Of a stretch of DNA of 64,000 nt, positions 1 through 11,009 are shown one piece after another. A program made the position numbers and the translations under genes. This stretch comes from Paratinospora sagittata (Eukaryota; Streptophyta; Magnoliopsida; Ranunculales; Menispermaceae), in the NCBI GenBank assembly GCA_035771175.1, contig CM069598.1:12692539-12756538 (forward strand), given 5' to 3'. How positions within the stretch are numbered: position 1 is the first letter of the stretch; the number at the start of each line of letters is the position of its first letter. The notes beneath the pieces are model-generated. The model saw nothing but the letters and a program-made list of their open reading frames with translations. It did no database searches and had not been told where the DNA came from.

Positions 1-509
1 CATAAGCGAAGTAAACCACAACATAAGATAGCAAGAATAACTAAAACTATAATCAACCACAAAGGAAGATGACTTAAAAGAGACATGGTTTAAATACGAA
101 GAATATGTTCGAGGATGAGTATAACACTGTGTAAGCTGACACACATAAGAACACCAAGAAGAATTATAACGATAAAACCACACGGATTAATAGGCACGAA
201 CAACCAGAACAAACTTAACATTTATATACCAGGGTTACAAAACAAGTGGCTCTGATACCATTTAGCAGTATTTCTTATAAATATTACATTTAATTATGCA
301 TGGTCATTAGAACACTAATTAATCGTTCTAATTAATTTGTTTTCCTTTTTGACACACACGACTAGAGACTTCTGCTGTAATTGGTTCTCTTAATTAAATC
401 TTAATTATCAGTTTCTGAAGTGATGATTAAGTACCCATTTTGGATTATACACTGAATAAATTAAAATAATCTAAAATAAATGTTTTTTTTTTCTTCTTCA
501 GATACCCTT
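1..509. other. AT-rich left flank, no gene recognised
   Basis: No convincing coding region. An exact reverse complement of the initiator-Met primer site (gctctgatacca) lies at 249-260, but no LTR-like TG end follows it. The last bases (about 481-500) are a long pyrimidine run ending in cag, which looks like a 3' splice site just before the copia-1 insertion point. The five bases at 505-509 (ccctt) resemble those at 35670-35674 (ccctc), the other side of copia-1. Confidence 0.5.
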
Positions 510-669
510 TGTAAGTTTCAGAGAAACTTTAGCTCAATCAAGAATGAGAGCTCTTCTTGTATTTATAGATGTATTGCTATATACTTGTCATGAGACCAAT
601 GGCAAAATAGTTAGAGCTGTTCTGACGTTCCTAACTATCTAACCACCAGACGCTCCAATTAGTTTACAC
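510..669 (-). repeat. copia-1 LTR fragment (first part of the left LTR)
   Basis: About 160 bp closely matching 35388 onward, beginning tgtaagtttcagagaaac. Similarity stops near 669, after an agtttaca stretch. The rest of the LTR is found at 8214-8308. It could also be a remnant of a separate related insertion. Confidence 0.7.
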
Positions 670-1198
670 AAGTTTGTAGCCCCGTCCGATGGGCGACGTT
701 AATAAAATAATACTACTATAGACTCAATTTAAATTTACTAAAAATGCTACCTTTCTGTGTAAATAATATTGATGTTAAGAATAATATTAACTAATTGATT
801 AAAATACAATTATATAACATTCTGAATTTGTTGTCTATACGAATTAAAAAAAAAATTCATCTACAATTTTTCACTATTATAGGTTGGTATAAATATTTGA
901 TCATATATATATCATCGTAACATTTTGATGAAAATTTATGATGCATGAAATTTTGTCAAACAAAAAGAAAAATCATTCTATTTCTTTTAAAGCTTCTATT
1001 AATAAAATACCATCAAATTAGATAATGTAAAATTCATACTCATGCATTTATTTACAACCTTTATAAGTACATAAATATGACAAAATGATGACTAACATTA
1101 CATATATGATGATGCAACAACGAAATGAGTTTGGAAACTTATAACATATATAAACGAAATGAACAACTGGTCAAAGTCAAAGTCATTACATATGTTGA

Positions 1199-1330
1199 AG
1201 CAAGAGATAGAGAGTGATTGCTGGAGAGATGAAAAGGAGGGGTGGTTGAGAAAGAAAACAAAAGAAGAAAGAGATGAAAGAAAAGGAAAAAGCAAATAGT
1301 GAGAGGTATTGACAATGACATATACCAAAC
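1199..1330. repeat. Dispersed direct repeat, copy 1
   Basis: About 132 bp of purine-rich sequence nearly identical to 2994-3126; both end in atgacatataccaaac. Apparent ORFs on the minus strand here are the translation of this low-complexity repeat and recur in copy 2, so I do not call genes. Confidence 0.75.
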
Positions 1331-2993
1331 CGAAGGAAAAATATTTTTGTTGACATTTCTCAGGATATATATATAATGAAGGTGGGGTCTCATCTATTTA
1401 AGAAACATTAACATGAAGGTATGAAGGTGGGGAGTGCGTGATATGCTGAGGATTCTTTTTTGGAGTGAGTTATTAGTTCAGATTTATGTCGGATCTTCGT
1501 CTATGTGTAGTCCGAGATATAATGATATTGTTGGGACCTTATATGAAGAAGAACTTGACATAAAGATGACAACTTGACTTAAGAAAAGAACTCTAAAGTT
1601 CTACTCTATGATCAATTTAGTGCAATGATTTGTCATTATACGGTATCACTTCTTTACTTATGTCAAGATGCTTATAGTACTACCCTACATACTACTACTA
1701 CCACACCTATAGTAATTTTAATATCAATTCCAATGCAACTAATACCTATACACTCGGCCTATACACCAAGTTCTTTCCTCTTCTCTCAAATAAAACCCAA
1801 CATACAAAAAATAATCAATGTAATTCACATACCATGCAAGTCAACCCTGTATTTGGAAAGGAGATTATCATTATTCAAGTTTATATATAAGCATATAATA
1901 TGATATTGATAACAATATAAGTTTTTCCATTATTCGATTGGTAACAAGAATATTTGCAATAATTCTAACTCTAGAAATGTAGCAACACTCAAGTTAAAAA
2001 AAACATAATTCTTCGTTTGAATATTATATAATAGTAAGATGAAGATTAGGAGCAAAGGAAAGTCAAAATAAAATGCCTATTATTGAGGTCAAAAAGTTAT
2101 GTGAACATTATATGTAAAATAATGAATGAAACAAAATGATACGGGAAACAATAGTCTTTGAATGGAAAAATAATATTATTGTTCATCTTCAATATTCGCG
2201 TCCAAGATTTACAGGAAACAATTCTTCTCTTCTCTCCACAACCTAAAAAAGTTAGTACAACCTATTAGTTTATTGACTAAAATAACTTAAAAAAAACTCT
2301 AGAAACCAAAGAACAACCCTTAAAGTATTTAAAATATTTAAGAAGAATTAAAGTCATCAATAAGCTTGAGGTGTTTTCATGAAGGAATTCATGTATAAAC
2401 AATCAAGCAAATTTGAAACTGTTTAAGTTCAAACCTAGCCAGATGAAATAAAAAACATGAATTTTCTACCAAGATTCTAAATCTACAATTTAATCAAAGA
2501 ATAAGTAATTCAAATATTCTGAAAGAAAAGCCTAAATTGAAAAATCAAAAGCAAAACATTCAAGAGATGCACTAACCTTGAATGTCTTCTTGAATGATTG
2601 AACTGTAGCAAAAAAAGAAGAAGATATTATGATTCTATAATTCTATGATAAATAACTAAGAAAATTGAGGAAGAAAGAATAAAAAATGTAGATATTAGTT
2701 ATCTTCTCTCGTTGTACATGTTCAAAAGCACAGGTGACTTAGATATCTTGTATGAAAAATAAAACTGAATATAGTTTAATTGACTTAATCTGAATCTGTA
2801 TTCTAATTTTTTTTTCCGACCCTATCTGCCCAAAAAGAAATTTAGATATAAAAAAAGAAAAGCTTACTTCTTCTTTTTATAGATTGAAGACTCAACCGAC
2901 AAAAATCCGCAGTCGCATCAATACTGTAATTCGCATTGAAGAGCTGAAGAGAAGCAGTAGATAGAGATGAAGAGAAGGAATGGTTGGAAATGA

Positions 2994-3126
2994 AGCAAGA
3001 GATAGAGAGAGATTGCTGGAGAGATGAAAAGGGGGAGTGGTTGAGAAAGAAAACAAAAGAAGAAAGAGATGAAAGAAAAGAAAAAAACAAATAGTGAGAG
3101 GTATTTACAATGACATATACCAAACT
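2994..3126. repeat. Dispersed direct repeat, copy 2
   Basis: Partner of 1199-1330, same orientation, about 1.7 kb downstream, differing at a handful of positions. Confidence 0.75.
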
Positions 3127-3406
3127 GCTCATTGGTGTGTAATTAGAAAATGTAATTAATTATCACGTGACGCTTACTTATTTAACAAATATTTATATAA
3201 ATATCTGCTTCTTATTATTATTCAAAGTTTTGCAACAAACAAACACTATATAGCTAGGTAAATACATGCTTGAAATATATAGGTGGTTGTATGTCTTCTT
3301 CATTTAATTGTATAATATACAAAAGTAAAGTGTCGTATAACATTTATCTAATATTACATATTTTTATATTCATAGGTTATATTACATTTATACATCTATT
3401 ATGAGT

Positions 3407-3413
<7 letters not shown>

Positions 3414-3438
<25 letters not shown>
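3414..3438. repeat. (TA)n microsatellite
   Basis: Uninterrupted alternating ta run, adjacent to the 3' end of the 127-codon minus-strand ORF. Confidence 0.9.
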
Positions 3439-3439
<1 letters not shown>

Positions 3440-3471
3440 ACATGCACGCACATTTAGATGTATACATTAAT

Positions 3472-3855
3472 TTAATACGCCCATGCATAATAATATGGTA
3501 CATATGTTGAAATTACTGGCAGACCGGACTCCATAAGGTCATGCCAAAAAACATCATACAAATTTTCAGGGTACCTAGTCTCCGCTTCGTCATCTAGAAC
3601 GACTCTTATAGTAGGTCGACCAATGATGGACCAATAAACCATTAGCATACTTGTTTCTCTTGGAGACCAACAATAAACGAAAGTTTCATCGATTTCGAGA
3701 AAAGGCTGATCTTCATTATCCACAATTTGAGGTTGGAGCCCGTAATCATACAGATGGTCTTGTAACTTCATCATTAATGACTCAAAGATTGCTGGATTAA
3801 GTAATCTATAAGAAAATTCTCTGGCCAGCATGAAGCAATTTGAGTTCTCATCCAT
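3472..3855 (-). CDS. Hypothetical protein, 127 aa
   Basis: Complete ORF from ATG at 3855 to a stop at 3472-3474. The product is acidic, mixed in composition and not low complexity, with several Trp, Tyr and Pro residues and a C-terminus rich in Tyr (VPYYYAWAY). I do not recognise a domain, and there is no evident signal peptide or membrane segment. Upstream on the same strand are the 106 bp tandem repeats (3936-4318), and a (TA)n run follows the stop. Its balanced composition makes it more gene-like than its neighbours, but it lies in a segment full of captured fragments and could be an exon remnant. Confidence 0.35.
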   Translation of the reverse strand: MDENSNCFMLAREFSYRLLNPAIFESLMMKLQDHLYDYGLQPQIVDNEDQPFLEIDETFVYCWSPRETSMLMVYWSIIGRPTIRVVLDDEAETRYPENLYDVFWHDLMESGLPVISTYVPYYYAWAY

Positions 3856-3935
3856 TTATCGAGTATTTCACGGGTGTATTGTCTGCATGTTTATCAAACA
3901 TATCAAGATTAGAGTGTTTAAATGAATGGTAGGAA

Positions 3936-4318
3936 GGAAGGTAGGAAGAAAGAGATGAGTTGCTGCTGTTTTTTACTTGCTTTTATAGCGTTGTGTGGCT
4001 CGAGCGTTGTGTGGCTCGAGGAAGCACCTCGACTGTCTCAATTGCAGTAGCAGAGAAGGAAGGTAGGAAGAAAGAGATGAGTTGCTGCTATTTTTTACTT
4101 GCTTTTATAGCGTTGTGTGGTTCGAGGAAGCACCTCGACTGTCTCAATTACAGTAGCAGAGAAGGAAGGTAGGAAGAAAGAGATGAGCTGCTGCTGTTTT
4201 TTACTTGCTTTTATAGCGTTGTGTGGCTCGAGGAAGCACCTCAACTGTCTCAATTGCAGTAGCAGAGAAGGAAGGTAGGAAGAGAGAGATGAGCTGCTGC
4301 TGAGAACTGCTGCTATGG
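3936..4318. repeat. Tandem repeat, about 3.5 units of ~106 bp
   Basis: Units begin at about 3936, 4054, 4160 and 4266 with gaaggaaggtaggaag and carry a tagcgttgtgtggctcgag block. The first unit holds an additional 16 bp internal duplication of that block. ORFs on both strands here simply translate the repeat. Confidence 0.85.
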
Positions 4319-4327
4319 GAAGCAATA

Positions 4328-4546
4328 TTACTTTAAGTTGTTATTGCTACGCATCATTACTCATGTTTACAGAGCTTAGTAGCTTTCTTATTTATTAATT
4401 AGTTAGTTGAAATGAGTTAAAAAAAGGGTAAGTAATTAAATTAAGAAGGGAGGAGGAGACACTTAGACACAGTGATGTCCTTTTTTTTTCATTCATCTGA
4501 GCAGCGTCGCTTTATTTTTTCTGTTTTTTCTTTTATAACGCTGTAT

Positions 4547-4577
<31 letters not shown>

Positions 4578-4656
4578 AGTGCAGAAATTATGGCGTAAAA
4601 ATTTATAATAAATAATATGATTGATTATAGCTAGCAATAAAGTTACGGTGGGGGTG
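4328..4656. repeat. Segmental direct duplication, copy 1
   Basis: About 330 bp beginning atattactttaagttgtt and ending near acggtgggggtgt. It is repeated almost verbatim at 4692-5010. It contains a (GA)n run at about 4549-4573 that is longer than in copy 2. Confidence 0.85.
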
Positions 4657-4691
4657 TTATAATATATATATATATATAATATATATATAAT

Positions 4692-5010
4692 ATATTACTT
4701 TAAGTTGTTATTGCTACGCATCATTACTCATGTTTACAGAGCTTAGTAGCTTTTTTATTTATTAATTAGTTAGTTGAAATGAGTTAAAAAAAATGGTAAG
4801 TAATTAAATTAAGAAGGGAGGAGGAGACACTTAGACACAGTGATGTCCTTTTTTTTCATTCATCTGAGCAGCGCCACTTTATTTTTTCTGTTTTTTCTTT
4901 TATAACGCTGTATAGAGAGAGAGAGACATAAGTGCAGAAATTGTGGCGTAAAAATTTATAATAAATAATATGATTGATTATAGCTAGCAATAAAGTTACG
5001 GTGGGGGTGT
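4692..5010. repeat. Segmental direct duplication, copy 2
   Basis: Near-identical to 4328-4656, separated from it by a ~35 bp AT dinucleotide-rich junction. The shorter (GA)n run and a few substitutions (for example tcgctt versus ccactt) separate the copies. Confidence 0.85.
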
Positions 5011-6662
5011 AATAGCCATGTGTCACCAACAAAGGACTCTACTGTTAGAGAGAGGAGAGAGAGATAAATTATAAGGTAAAGCTTTGTTGGGTTTTAACTT
5101 AGGAAAAGTTTGAAAAGAAATGGATGTCCTTGTCACCCATTTCAGCTTTATCTGTTATATGAATGAAGCAAGAAAGTAAGGTAAGGAAAGTGGAGGTCCT
5201 AGCGCTATGGTACTGACTGACTTTCCTTTCCTATAATAATGAAAAAACAAAAGCTCTAATGGGTCAGCAGCTTATAACAGCTTTCGGCCTTCTTCTTTGG
5301 TGGGGTGTAGTTGGGATTCTTCTATATGATTGTCTTAATCATCAATCTGCAATTCAAAATTTTGGAAAATTTGATTGAAGATCTTATTTGGTAGCTTGGG
5401 GATTTCAAAGAGCTAAACATGCATAAGTAGTTTCTTTGTATATTCTTAGATTCACAGTTCCTTACATCTAAGGAACCTTCAAAGGTGAAAATGATCTGTA
5501 GGTGTCATCTAGCTAGCCTTCTTTTTTGCATTAATAAAGGATGTTGATCTCCATCCATCCGACCTTTTGTTCATTACTTTTTGCTTTAGGCTTTAGATCC
5601 TCCGTATTGTTTCTATCCTGTCCCCCACCATTCTTATATATTTAGTTTATAGTTGTAGGCAAGAAAAAAAATTATATAATACTCTCTATAGGATTTTTTT
5701 AATGTACATTTGATGAACTATAAATGGTTTTACTATAGAATTAATTTATAACAAAAAAAAAGTATAGTCTCAAAAAGTTAATTCTTCTTTTCTTTTGATA
5801 AATTTATGTCGTACCAAAAAGTTTGCTTATATGATTTGGCCACATGGAACACTTTCTTTTTTTCAACAAATGAAAGGTAAGATGAGATAGTACAAATTGA
5901 AATGATTTTTTTTTATTTAATTGAAATTTAATTTGCATTTGTGTTTGGGTTTCATTTGAGTTTCATTTAGCGAGAGAGGGACAGAAGGAGCTTCATTGGT
6001 GGGTACAGCCTTTTTGACCGTAGTGGAAGTAGAGAAAGGAAGGAGCGGGAAAAGATGGAAAAAAGCTGTGGTTTTAACAAAGTGCTTGGCTTTGGATCCT
6101 CCTAGTACTACTACTCTTTTCCCTTGGTTGATTTATTTAGTAGTAGCAAGACAAAACAGGTGGGGGCAGGGTTATGATTAATGTACATAGATATCTGATG
6201 ATGATATTTATGTTTCTTGAACTTGCAAGATATCATTCCTCACATTTGCTTTCGGACCCTACTTATGTAATAGAACGCAATGCTTGCGTTTACAGTACAG
6301 TGATATCTTCAATAGTTATCTTATGGTTGCAATCATATTTGCCAAAATGGGTACTGTTTATTTGCCTTTTTCTTTTTAATATTTGATTGGTTTGGTACAG
6401 TTTTTGGTTCACAACTTTATGTATCTATATTTGATTGGGTAAAGAGGGTAGGCCTTTTGATGCTATAAGCAAATAAAAATAAAGAAAGAGGGAAGAAGAA
6501 GAGCCTCTCTTTCCTCTCTTCTTCTTTTCTATAACACACGCTCGTGCCACTTAAAAGGCCCAGCTTCAAGCAAACTTGCTTGATCATCCATTTTAAGGTA
6601 AGTTGGGTTCAGTCTTCAATCTGTTGTTTTAATTTCAGTTCTTCTTGGATGATGATTTGCAG

Positions 6663-6794
6663 AGACTGGTTCAGCATCAGCCGACGCAGTATCCGACATC
6701 GGAGGAATTAAGCATTGGGAAAATCAAGTTCAAGGCCTTTGATTTGGGAGGACATCAGATTGCTCGTAGAGTCTGGAAAGATTACTATGCTAAG
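6663..6794 (+). pseudogene. SAR1: SAR1 GTPase exon fragment (captured or decayed)
   Basis: A 44-codon open segment reading [17 protein letters not shown] and then the switch-II region with [13 protein letters not shown]. That is the G3 (DxxG) part of SAR1, the small GTPase that builds COPII coats at ER exit sites. It is flanked by a good acceptor (tttgcag before 6663) and donor (aag/gtagat after 6794). The rest of SAR1 (P-loop with GxDNAGKT, NKxD motif) is absent within several hundred bases either side, so this is a fragment and not a working gene. The retained splice sites point to DNA-level capture or a segmental remnant, not a processed copy. A SOUL-family fragment follows in the same orientation about 100 bp away. 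Confidence 0.8.
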
Positions 6795-6892
6795 GTAGAT
6801 TTTCCGTTCTTTGTATGATTTCATGGTAGATGATGATGTAATCATGAAAAAAAATTCATCTTTGTAGTTCATTTGGCTAGATTTCAAGGAAT

Positions 6893-7335
6893 ACAACCTT
6901 GGTCTTTTACCGGACGAAGCTCGAATCTCTCTCCTCCTAGACCTGTCTTCTCAAGCTTCTTCTCGTTCTCAGCGGCGTAAGAGTTCTTCCTCTGATGAAT
7001 CCACGCTTCTCGTTCTCAAGCTCGATTCGTTGTTTTTTAACGCTTTTTTATGTTTTAATTTTTGTTTTTGGTTGCAATTTTCATGGATTTGGTGTCGGAA
7101 TCTGGAAAATACCTATTTCCGAGCAGATTCGAGAGTCGAAATCTGGAGGAAGCTTTGATGTCAGGTAGATTTTTGTTACAAATTTTTTGGGGTTTATGTA
7201 TTTGGTGTTAACTTATTATATCTCTATGTCTATATCTTACTATTTTTGTTGTTTGTTTGGTTTTAGTTTCGGATCTTGAGACTCCGAAGTTGACGATGTT
7301 CGGGACAGATCAACCCGAGATAAGAGAGGTTGAGG
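6893..7335 (+). pseudogene. SOUL heme-binding protein gene fragment (several exons)
   Basis: Three pieces in order on the plus strand. About 6897-6990 encodes a segment with LLPDEARISLLLDLSSQA. About 7096-7161 encodes SGKYLFPSRFESRNLEEAL. About 7266-7335 encodes a piece with SDLET and PEIREVE. These resemble the N-terminal exons of plant SOUL/HBP5-like heme-binding proteins (family pattern FESRxLEEALMSVPDLET...YEIREVE). Probable introns with gt starts separate them. The remaining SOUL domain is missing and codons are altered, so it should be non-functional. The assignment is from motif memory and needs a search. Confidence 0.55.
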
Positions 7336-7519
7336 TACGGATTTTTGTGTCTTTGAGGTATTACTCTTTATAAACAATAAATCTTATCCTTCATATGCTT
7401 GGCAAGAAGAGTCAGAAAAAAACAATCCATAAAGGTTAGTTATGAATGAAAACAGAAAATTTATTAAGCTGACAGGATGATACCTTAGTAATTTCGTGGG
7501 TAATATGTGCTGATAAATT

Positions 7520-7708
7520 TTGTCGTTGTACAGTAATTGTGTAGCGGCTTTATTTGTTAAAAAACTTCCGGCATACAAATGGGAAGAACATCCTAAAATT
7601 TATAGTGAGTTTCAAGAAAAGGATAACACATGTAACAGTACTTCATGTGAAATAGTCAAGAAAGGCTGCAAGATCACATGGGCATCTCTCAGACTTGGAC
7701 AAAATTAG
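7520..7708 (+). other. Short ORF, 62 aa, uncertain
   Basis: Open frame containing KLPAYKWEEHPKIYSEF, then a Cys-containing tail. It may be another exon fragment of the composite segment, but I recognise no family. A ~30 bp piece (gtcaagaaaggctgcaagat...) at about 7657 recurs at about 7791, so part of it is repetitive. Confidence 0.2.
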
Positions 7709-8213
7709 GCAAAAGATCAGGACGGACAACCATCCATGGCCATCTCTCCCAACTAAGACAAAACCAGGAAAAATCTTCATGTAACCGTAGTCAAGAAAGG
7801 CTGCAAGATCACATGGGCAACAACACGTTTGGACAAAATGATGTCAAGTAGAAATGCTAAATTAACCAATGAGGTTAATGATAAGCTATTCCCATCAAAT
7901 TCTTCCCCTGTAGGATTATTAAACCTTTTCGAAGCAACTGCTTTTTTCTAATGACTGCAAGTGGAGCTAAAGGTAATCAGGTTGGTTATCTTGTTCTTGA
8001 ACTTATCTGTTGAATTTTCACATGTCAATATCTTATGCAGTTTACATCTTAGCATTATTAGGTATGAGATGCTGTAGAAGCATTGACCTTTGTGTTGCCT
8101 AGAAACTGGATTGCATGGACAGAAAATTTATACGCTCTATAAATATCTTCTAAGAATGCTGATGTGGCGCGCTGAGGAGTCTGCTTTGGAGTGAGTTATT
8201 AAGTATATATTAT

Positions 8214-8308
8214 AGATATGCTCAGTTAGTTTAGCTAACAACCCCTCAGTTTGTCGCTTAGTTTACACAACAGTACACTATACAGTTATATTATGAGCTT
8301 TTCTAGCA
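8214..8308 (-). repeat. copia-1 3' LTR, terminal part
   Basis: About 95 bp matching the last part of the right LTR (35575-35669), ending ttctagca at 8308. It is followed at 8309-8323 by tccccttcaatctag, the complement of a polypurine tract, as expected just inside a 3' LTR of a minus-strand element. Confidence 0.85.
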
Positions 8309-8445
8309 TCCCCTTCAATCTAGATGGAGTGGAACATACATTGAGATTGCTTCTGAGATACAAAAGTTATGAGATTGGAAGAGGTTTAGTCAAGCCATCT
8401 GCAGAAGGCACATATCTCACATCCCACTCCTGTTGCATTACCTTG

Positions 8446-9011
8446 TCACGAACAAAGTGCAAGTCCAACTCTAGCTGTGTGTTTTGTTCTTGCATGATAA
8501 GCAGGATTAGCTTCCATGGCTTTGGCACTCAGATTATCGCACCACAGAATTGGAGAGGATGGGAGTTTGATTTGAAGTTCAGACAATAAGGATTGCAACC
8601 ATGAAATCTTCAGGGATTTGTATTCAGATTCAACACTGGACCTAGCAATCACCGATTGCTTCTTGGATTGCCAAGATACTAGGCAATTACCCAAGAACAT
8701 ACAATATGCACCAATGGATTTTCTGTCATCAGAACTACACGCCCAATCTGCATCAAAGTAACTTTGTAACAACCATCTATTAGTTGCACTAAAATGTAAT
8801 CCGTACTTAGTTCCAGCTAGATATCTAAGTACCCTCTTTGTAGCTTGCCAATGAGATTCTCGTGGGCTTTGTAGAAACTAAGTCTGTTGGTGATGAAAGA
8901 AAGGTCAGGTCTTGTGTAAGATAGATACTGCAAAGTACCAATGGTACTACGATACAATTTGGGATTTGAGAAAAGCTCTCCCTCAGTTGCAGTAAGTTGT
9001 TTCCCTACCAT
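8446..9011 (-). pseudogene. copia-1 RNase H and RT C-terminal remnant
   Basis: The minus-strand frame at 8772-8446 carries the copia RNase H signature (DADWACSSDDRKS, VSWQSKKQSVIARSS, SEY, WCDN). The frame at 9011-8817 carries the RT thumb segment (YRSTIGTLQYLSYTRPDLSF). The two are in different frames separated by a short gap. Between here and 9364 the RT catalytic YVDD region is degraded: the Tyr is altered and a stop follows soon after. Non-functional. Confidence 0.85.
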
Positions 9012-9363
9012 AGTTGGTGTGTCAAGAGGTTTCAGGTTTCAGTTGCAGTAAGTTACATTAGATAAGATCTCTAATGTATTTTTCTTGAGATAGGTACATC
9101 CCTGACTCGTCACGATGTATCTCAATATCCAAGAAATAGTGTAGCATACCCAGGTCCATCAAAGCAAACTCAGTTTGAAGTTGTAGAATGACCTCTTTAA
9201 TCTTAGTTGAATCAGTCCCAGTAACTAAGAATCATCCACATTGATCAATATATAGAGACATATCAGTTGTGTGTTTAATAAACAGAGATGTGTTTGCTTT
9301 AGAGTTTGTAAAATCCCATTTCAACAAGGTGTTCCTCAATCTCTTATACCAGGCCCTTGGTGC

Positions 9364-10242
9364 CTATTTTAAACCATAAAGTCCCTTATGCAAAAGACAC
9401 ACATGATTAGGAAGATCTATATTTTTAAACCCCTCTGGCTGAGACATGTATACCTTCTCTGATAGTGAGCCATATAAGAAGGCATTGTTTACATCTAACT
9501 GATGTATTGGCCATTTATGTTGCACGACAATAACAAGAAGTACCCTGACGGTAGTAGCCTTAACTACAGGACTAAATGTTTCACCAAAGTCCACCCTTGG
9601 TGTTTGGTGAAATCCTTTTGCCAGAAGTCTGGCTTTGTATTTGTGAACAGATCCATCATTGTTGAACTTAGTTTTGAAAATCCATCTATTACCAATGAGG
9701 CTTTGATCTGCAGTTCTTGGAACTAATGTCCAAGTGTTGTTCTTCAGCAGTGCATTATACTCATCATCCATAGCTGTAGACCATTTTGCATATTTTAATG
9801 CCTCAGTCATTGTTGTTGGATCTGGCACCTGCTCCATACTAGAGTTTGTGGATACTAAGGCTTTTGGTTTAAAAATACCAGCCTTGGCACGGGTAGTCAT
9901 AGGATGTATGGGCATGGGAATGGGAGTACTGTTTGTTGGTAAAGTTGGTTCAGAAGGACTTGTTGGAATAAGTGATGAGTGTGATAAAGGAGAATTAAAC
10001 TGAGATATGATAGGAGAAATTGAGTTCATATTTGGTGTAGGAGACTGAGCATTGTTAGATATAGGTAACTGAATAATGGAAAATGGTGTTTTGTTTGTGG
10101 GGTTTGTAGCAGATGAACATTGAAACAATTCTTTATATGGAAAAACAGTCTCATGAAACACTTCATTTTGGGATACATATCTTCTTCCTAATTTACTCAA
10201 ATATATGTAAACTTTATGGAATTGTATCACAGAAAAATACAC
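9364..10242 (-). pseudogene. copia-1 reverse transcriptase N-terminal half
   Basis: 292-codon open stretch. A Ser/Pro/Thr-rich linker precedes the start of the RVT_2 domain: ALKYAKWSTAMDDEYNAL, NNTWTLVPR, RWIFKTK, YKARLLAKGFHQTP, FSPVVKATTVR and QLDVNNAFLYG, ending at KGLYGLK where a stop interrupts. This motif order is typical of Ale/Retrofit-type copia. The N-terminal part before about codon 40 is in a shifted frame relative to the integrase remnant (10484-10227), and the two overlap by 16 bp. Confidence 0.85.
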
Positions 10243-10883
10243 TTTTCAGAGTGAAACTGTAGTTTATGATGTTGGTAAGGTCTTAGGCAAGGAAAACACA
10301 AACATCCAAAACATTTGAGTAAACTATAATCAGGTGTTTTGCCAAACAGGATTTGATTTGGAGACAAGCCATTCAACACAATAGTAGGCATCCTGTTAAT
10401 AAGAAAAGTAGCAGTTTGAGCAACATCCCACCAATAAGAAAGAGGAAGTTCATCCTGAGCAAGTAAAGACAGTGAAGTCTCCATTATGTGTTTGTGTTTC
10501 CTTTCAGCTCTACCATTTTGTTCATGATCCTATGGACAAGAGTGTTGGAACAATATGCCATGAGTTTGTAAAACTGAAGTGAGTTTTCTGTACTCACCAC
10601 CCCAATCTGATCTGAGACACTTGATTCTTGAATTAAATTATTTCTCCCCTAGTGTTTTAAACACTCCAAAGACTGTAATAACATCATATTTTAGCTTCAA
10701 TGGATATATCCAAGTGTATCTGGTGTGATCATCTAAAAAGTGGATGTAATATCTAAATCCATTACCACATTGAACTGGTGTAGGGCCCCAAATGTCAGTG
10801 TGTATCAAATCTAGAGGATTAGATGCATGACTGAGAGATTTAAGATGTGGTTGTGTGATTTGCCTAATTGACAAGTTGTGCAA
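10227..10883 (-). pseudogene. copia-1 integrase remnants
   Basis: 10883-10638 encodes the start of the integrase core (DLIHTDIWGPTPV, YIHFLDDHTRYTWIYPLK). 10484-10227 encodes the end (ATFLINRMPTIVLNGLSPNQILFGKTPDYSLLKCFGCLC). The middle portion, with the second Asp and the Glu of the DDE triad, lies in the frameshifted 10484-10638 interval and is damaged. Non-functional. Confidence 0.85.
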
Positions 10884-11009
10884 AGATCACACACAATTTA
10901 AGAATCTGAAACAAAACATTACTTGAAGGATGTCCAGTTCTTTTGTGCCAAAAATCTCTCAAATTCATCCAAGCAGAGTATTTACCAAAGGATTATCAAC
11001 ACCTTGATT

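Larger units (their letters stand above)
670..8213. other. 7.5 kb composite segment separating the two parts of a copia-1 LTR
   Basis: Unclassified DNA with local and dispersed duplications and fragments of at least two unrelated host genes (SAR1, SOUL) that retain introns. No transposase was recognised. A ~30 bp motif containing ggagtgagttatta occurs near both ends in direct orientation (about 1440-1482 and 8172-8205). Clear terminal inverted repeats or Helitron ends were not identified. Stretches not listed separately (670-1198, 1331-2993, 3127-3471, 5009-6662, 7709-8213) hold AT-rich noncoding sequence with short ORFs judged spurious. Confidence 0.4.

Noticed and set aside
249..260. Exact complement of the iMet primer site, as if a retroelement or pararetrovirus began here
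   Set aside because: No TG-starting LTR follows and no gag/pol was recognised on the inner side within the 248 bp available. Chance or a deeply decayed remnant; kept only as a note.
1098..1393. Overlapping minus-strand ORFs of 76 and 84 aa, also mirrored at 2842-3132
   Set aside because: They translate a low-complexity purine-rich repeat and recur in the second repeat copy, rich in Ser/Phe/Leu without any domain.
3960..4325. ORFs on both strands over the 106 bp tandem repeats
   Set aside because: Their translation repeats with the DNA unit on both strands, which is a by-product of tandem repetition.
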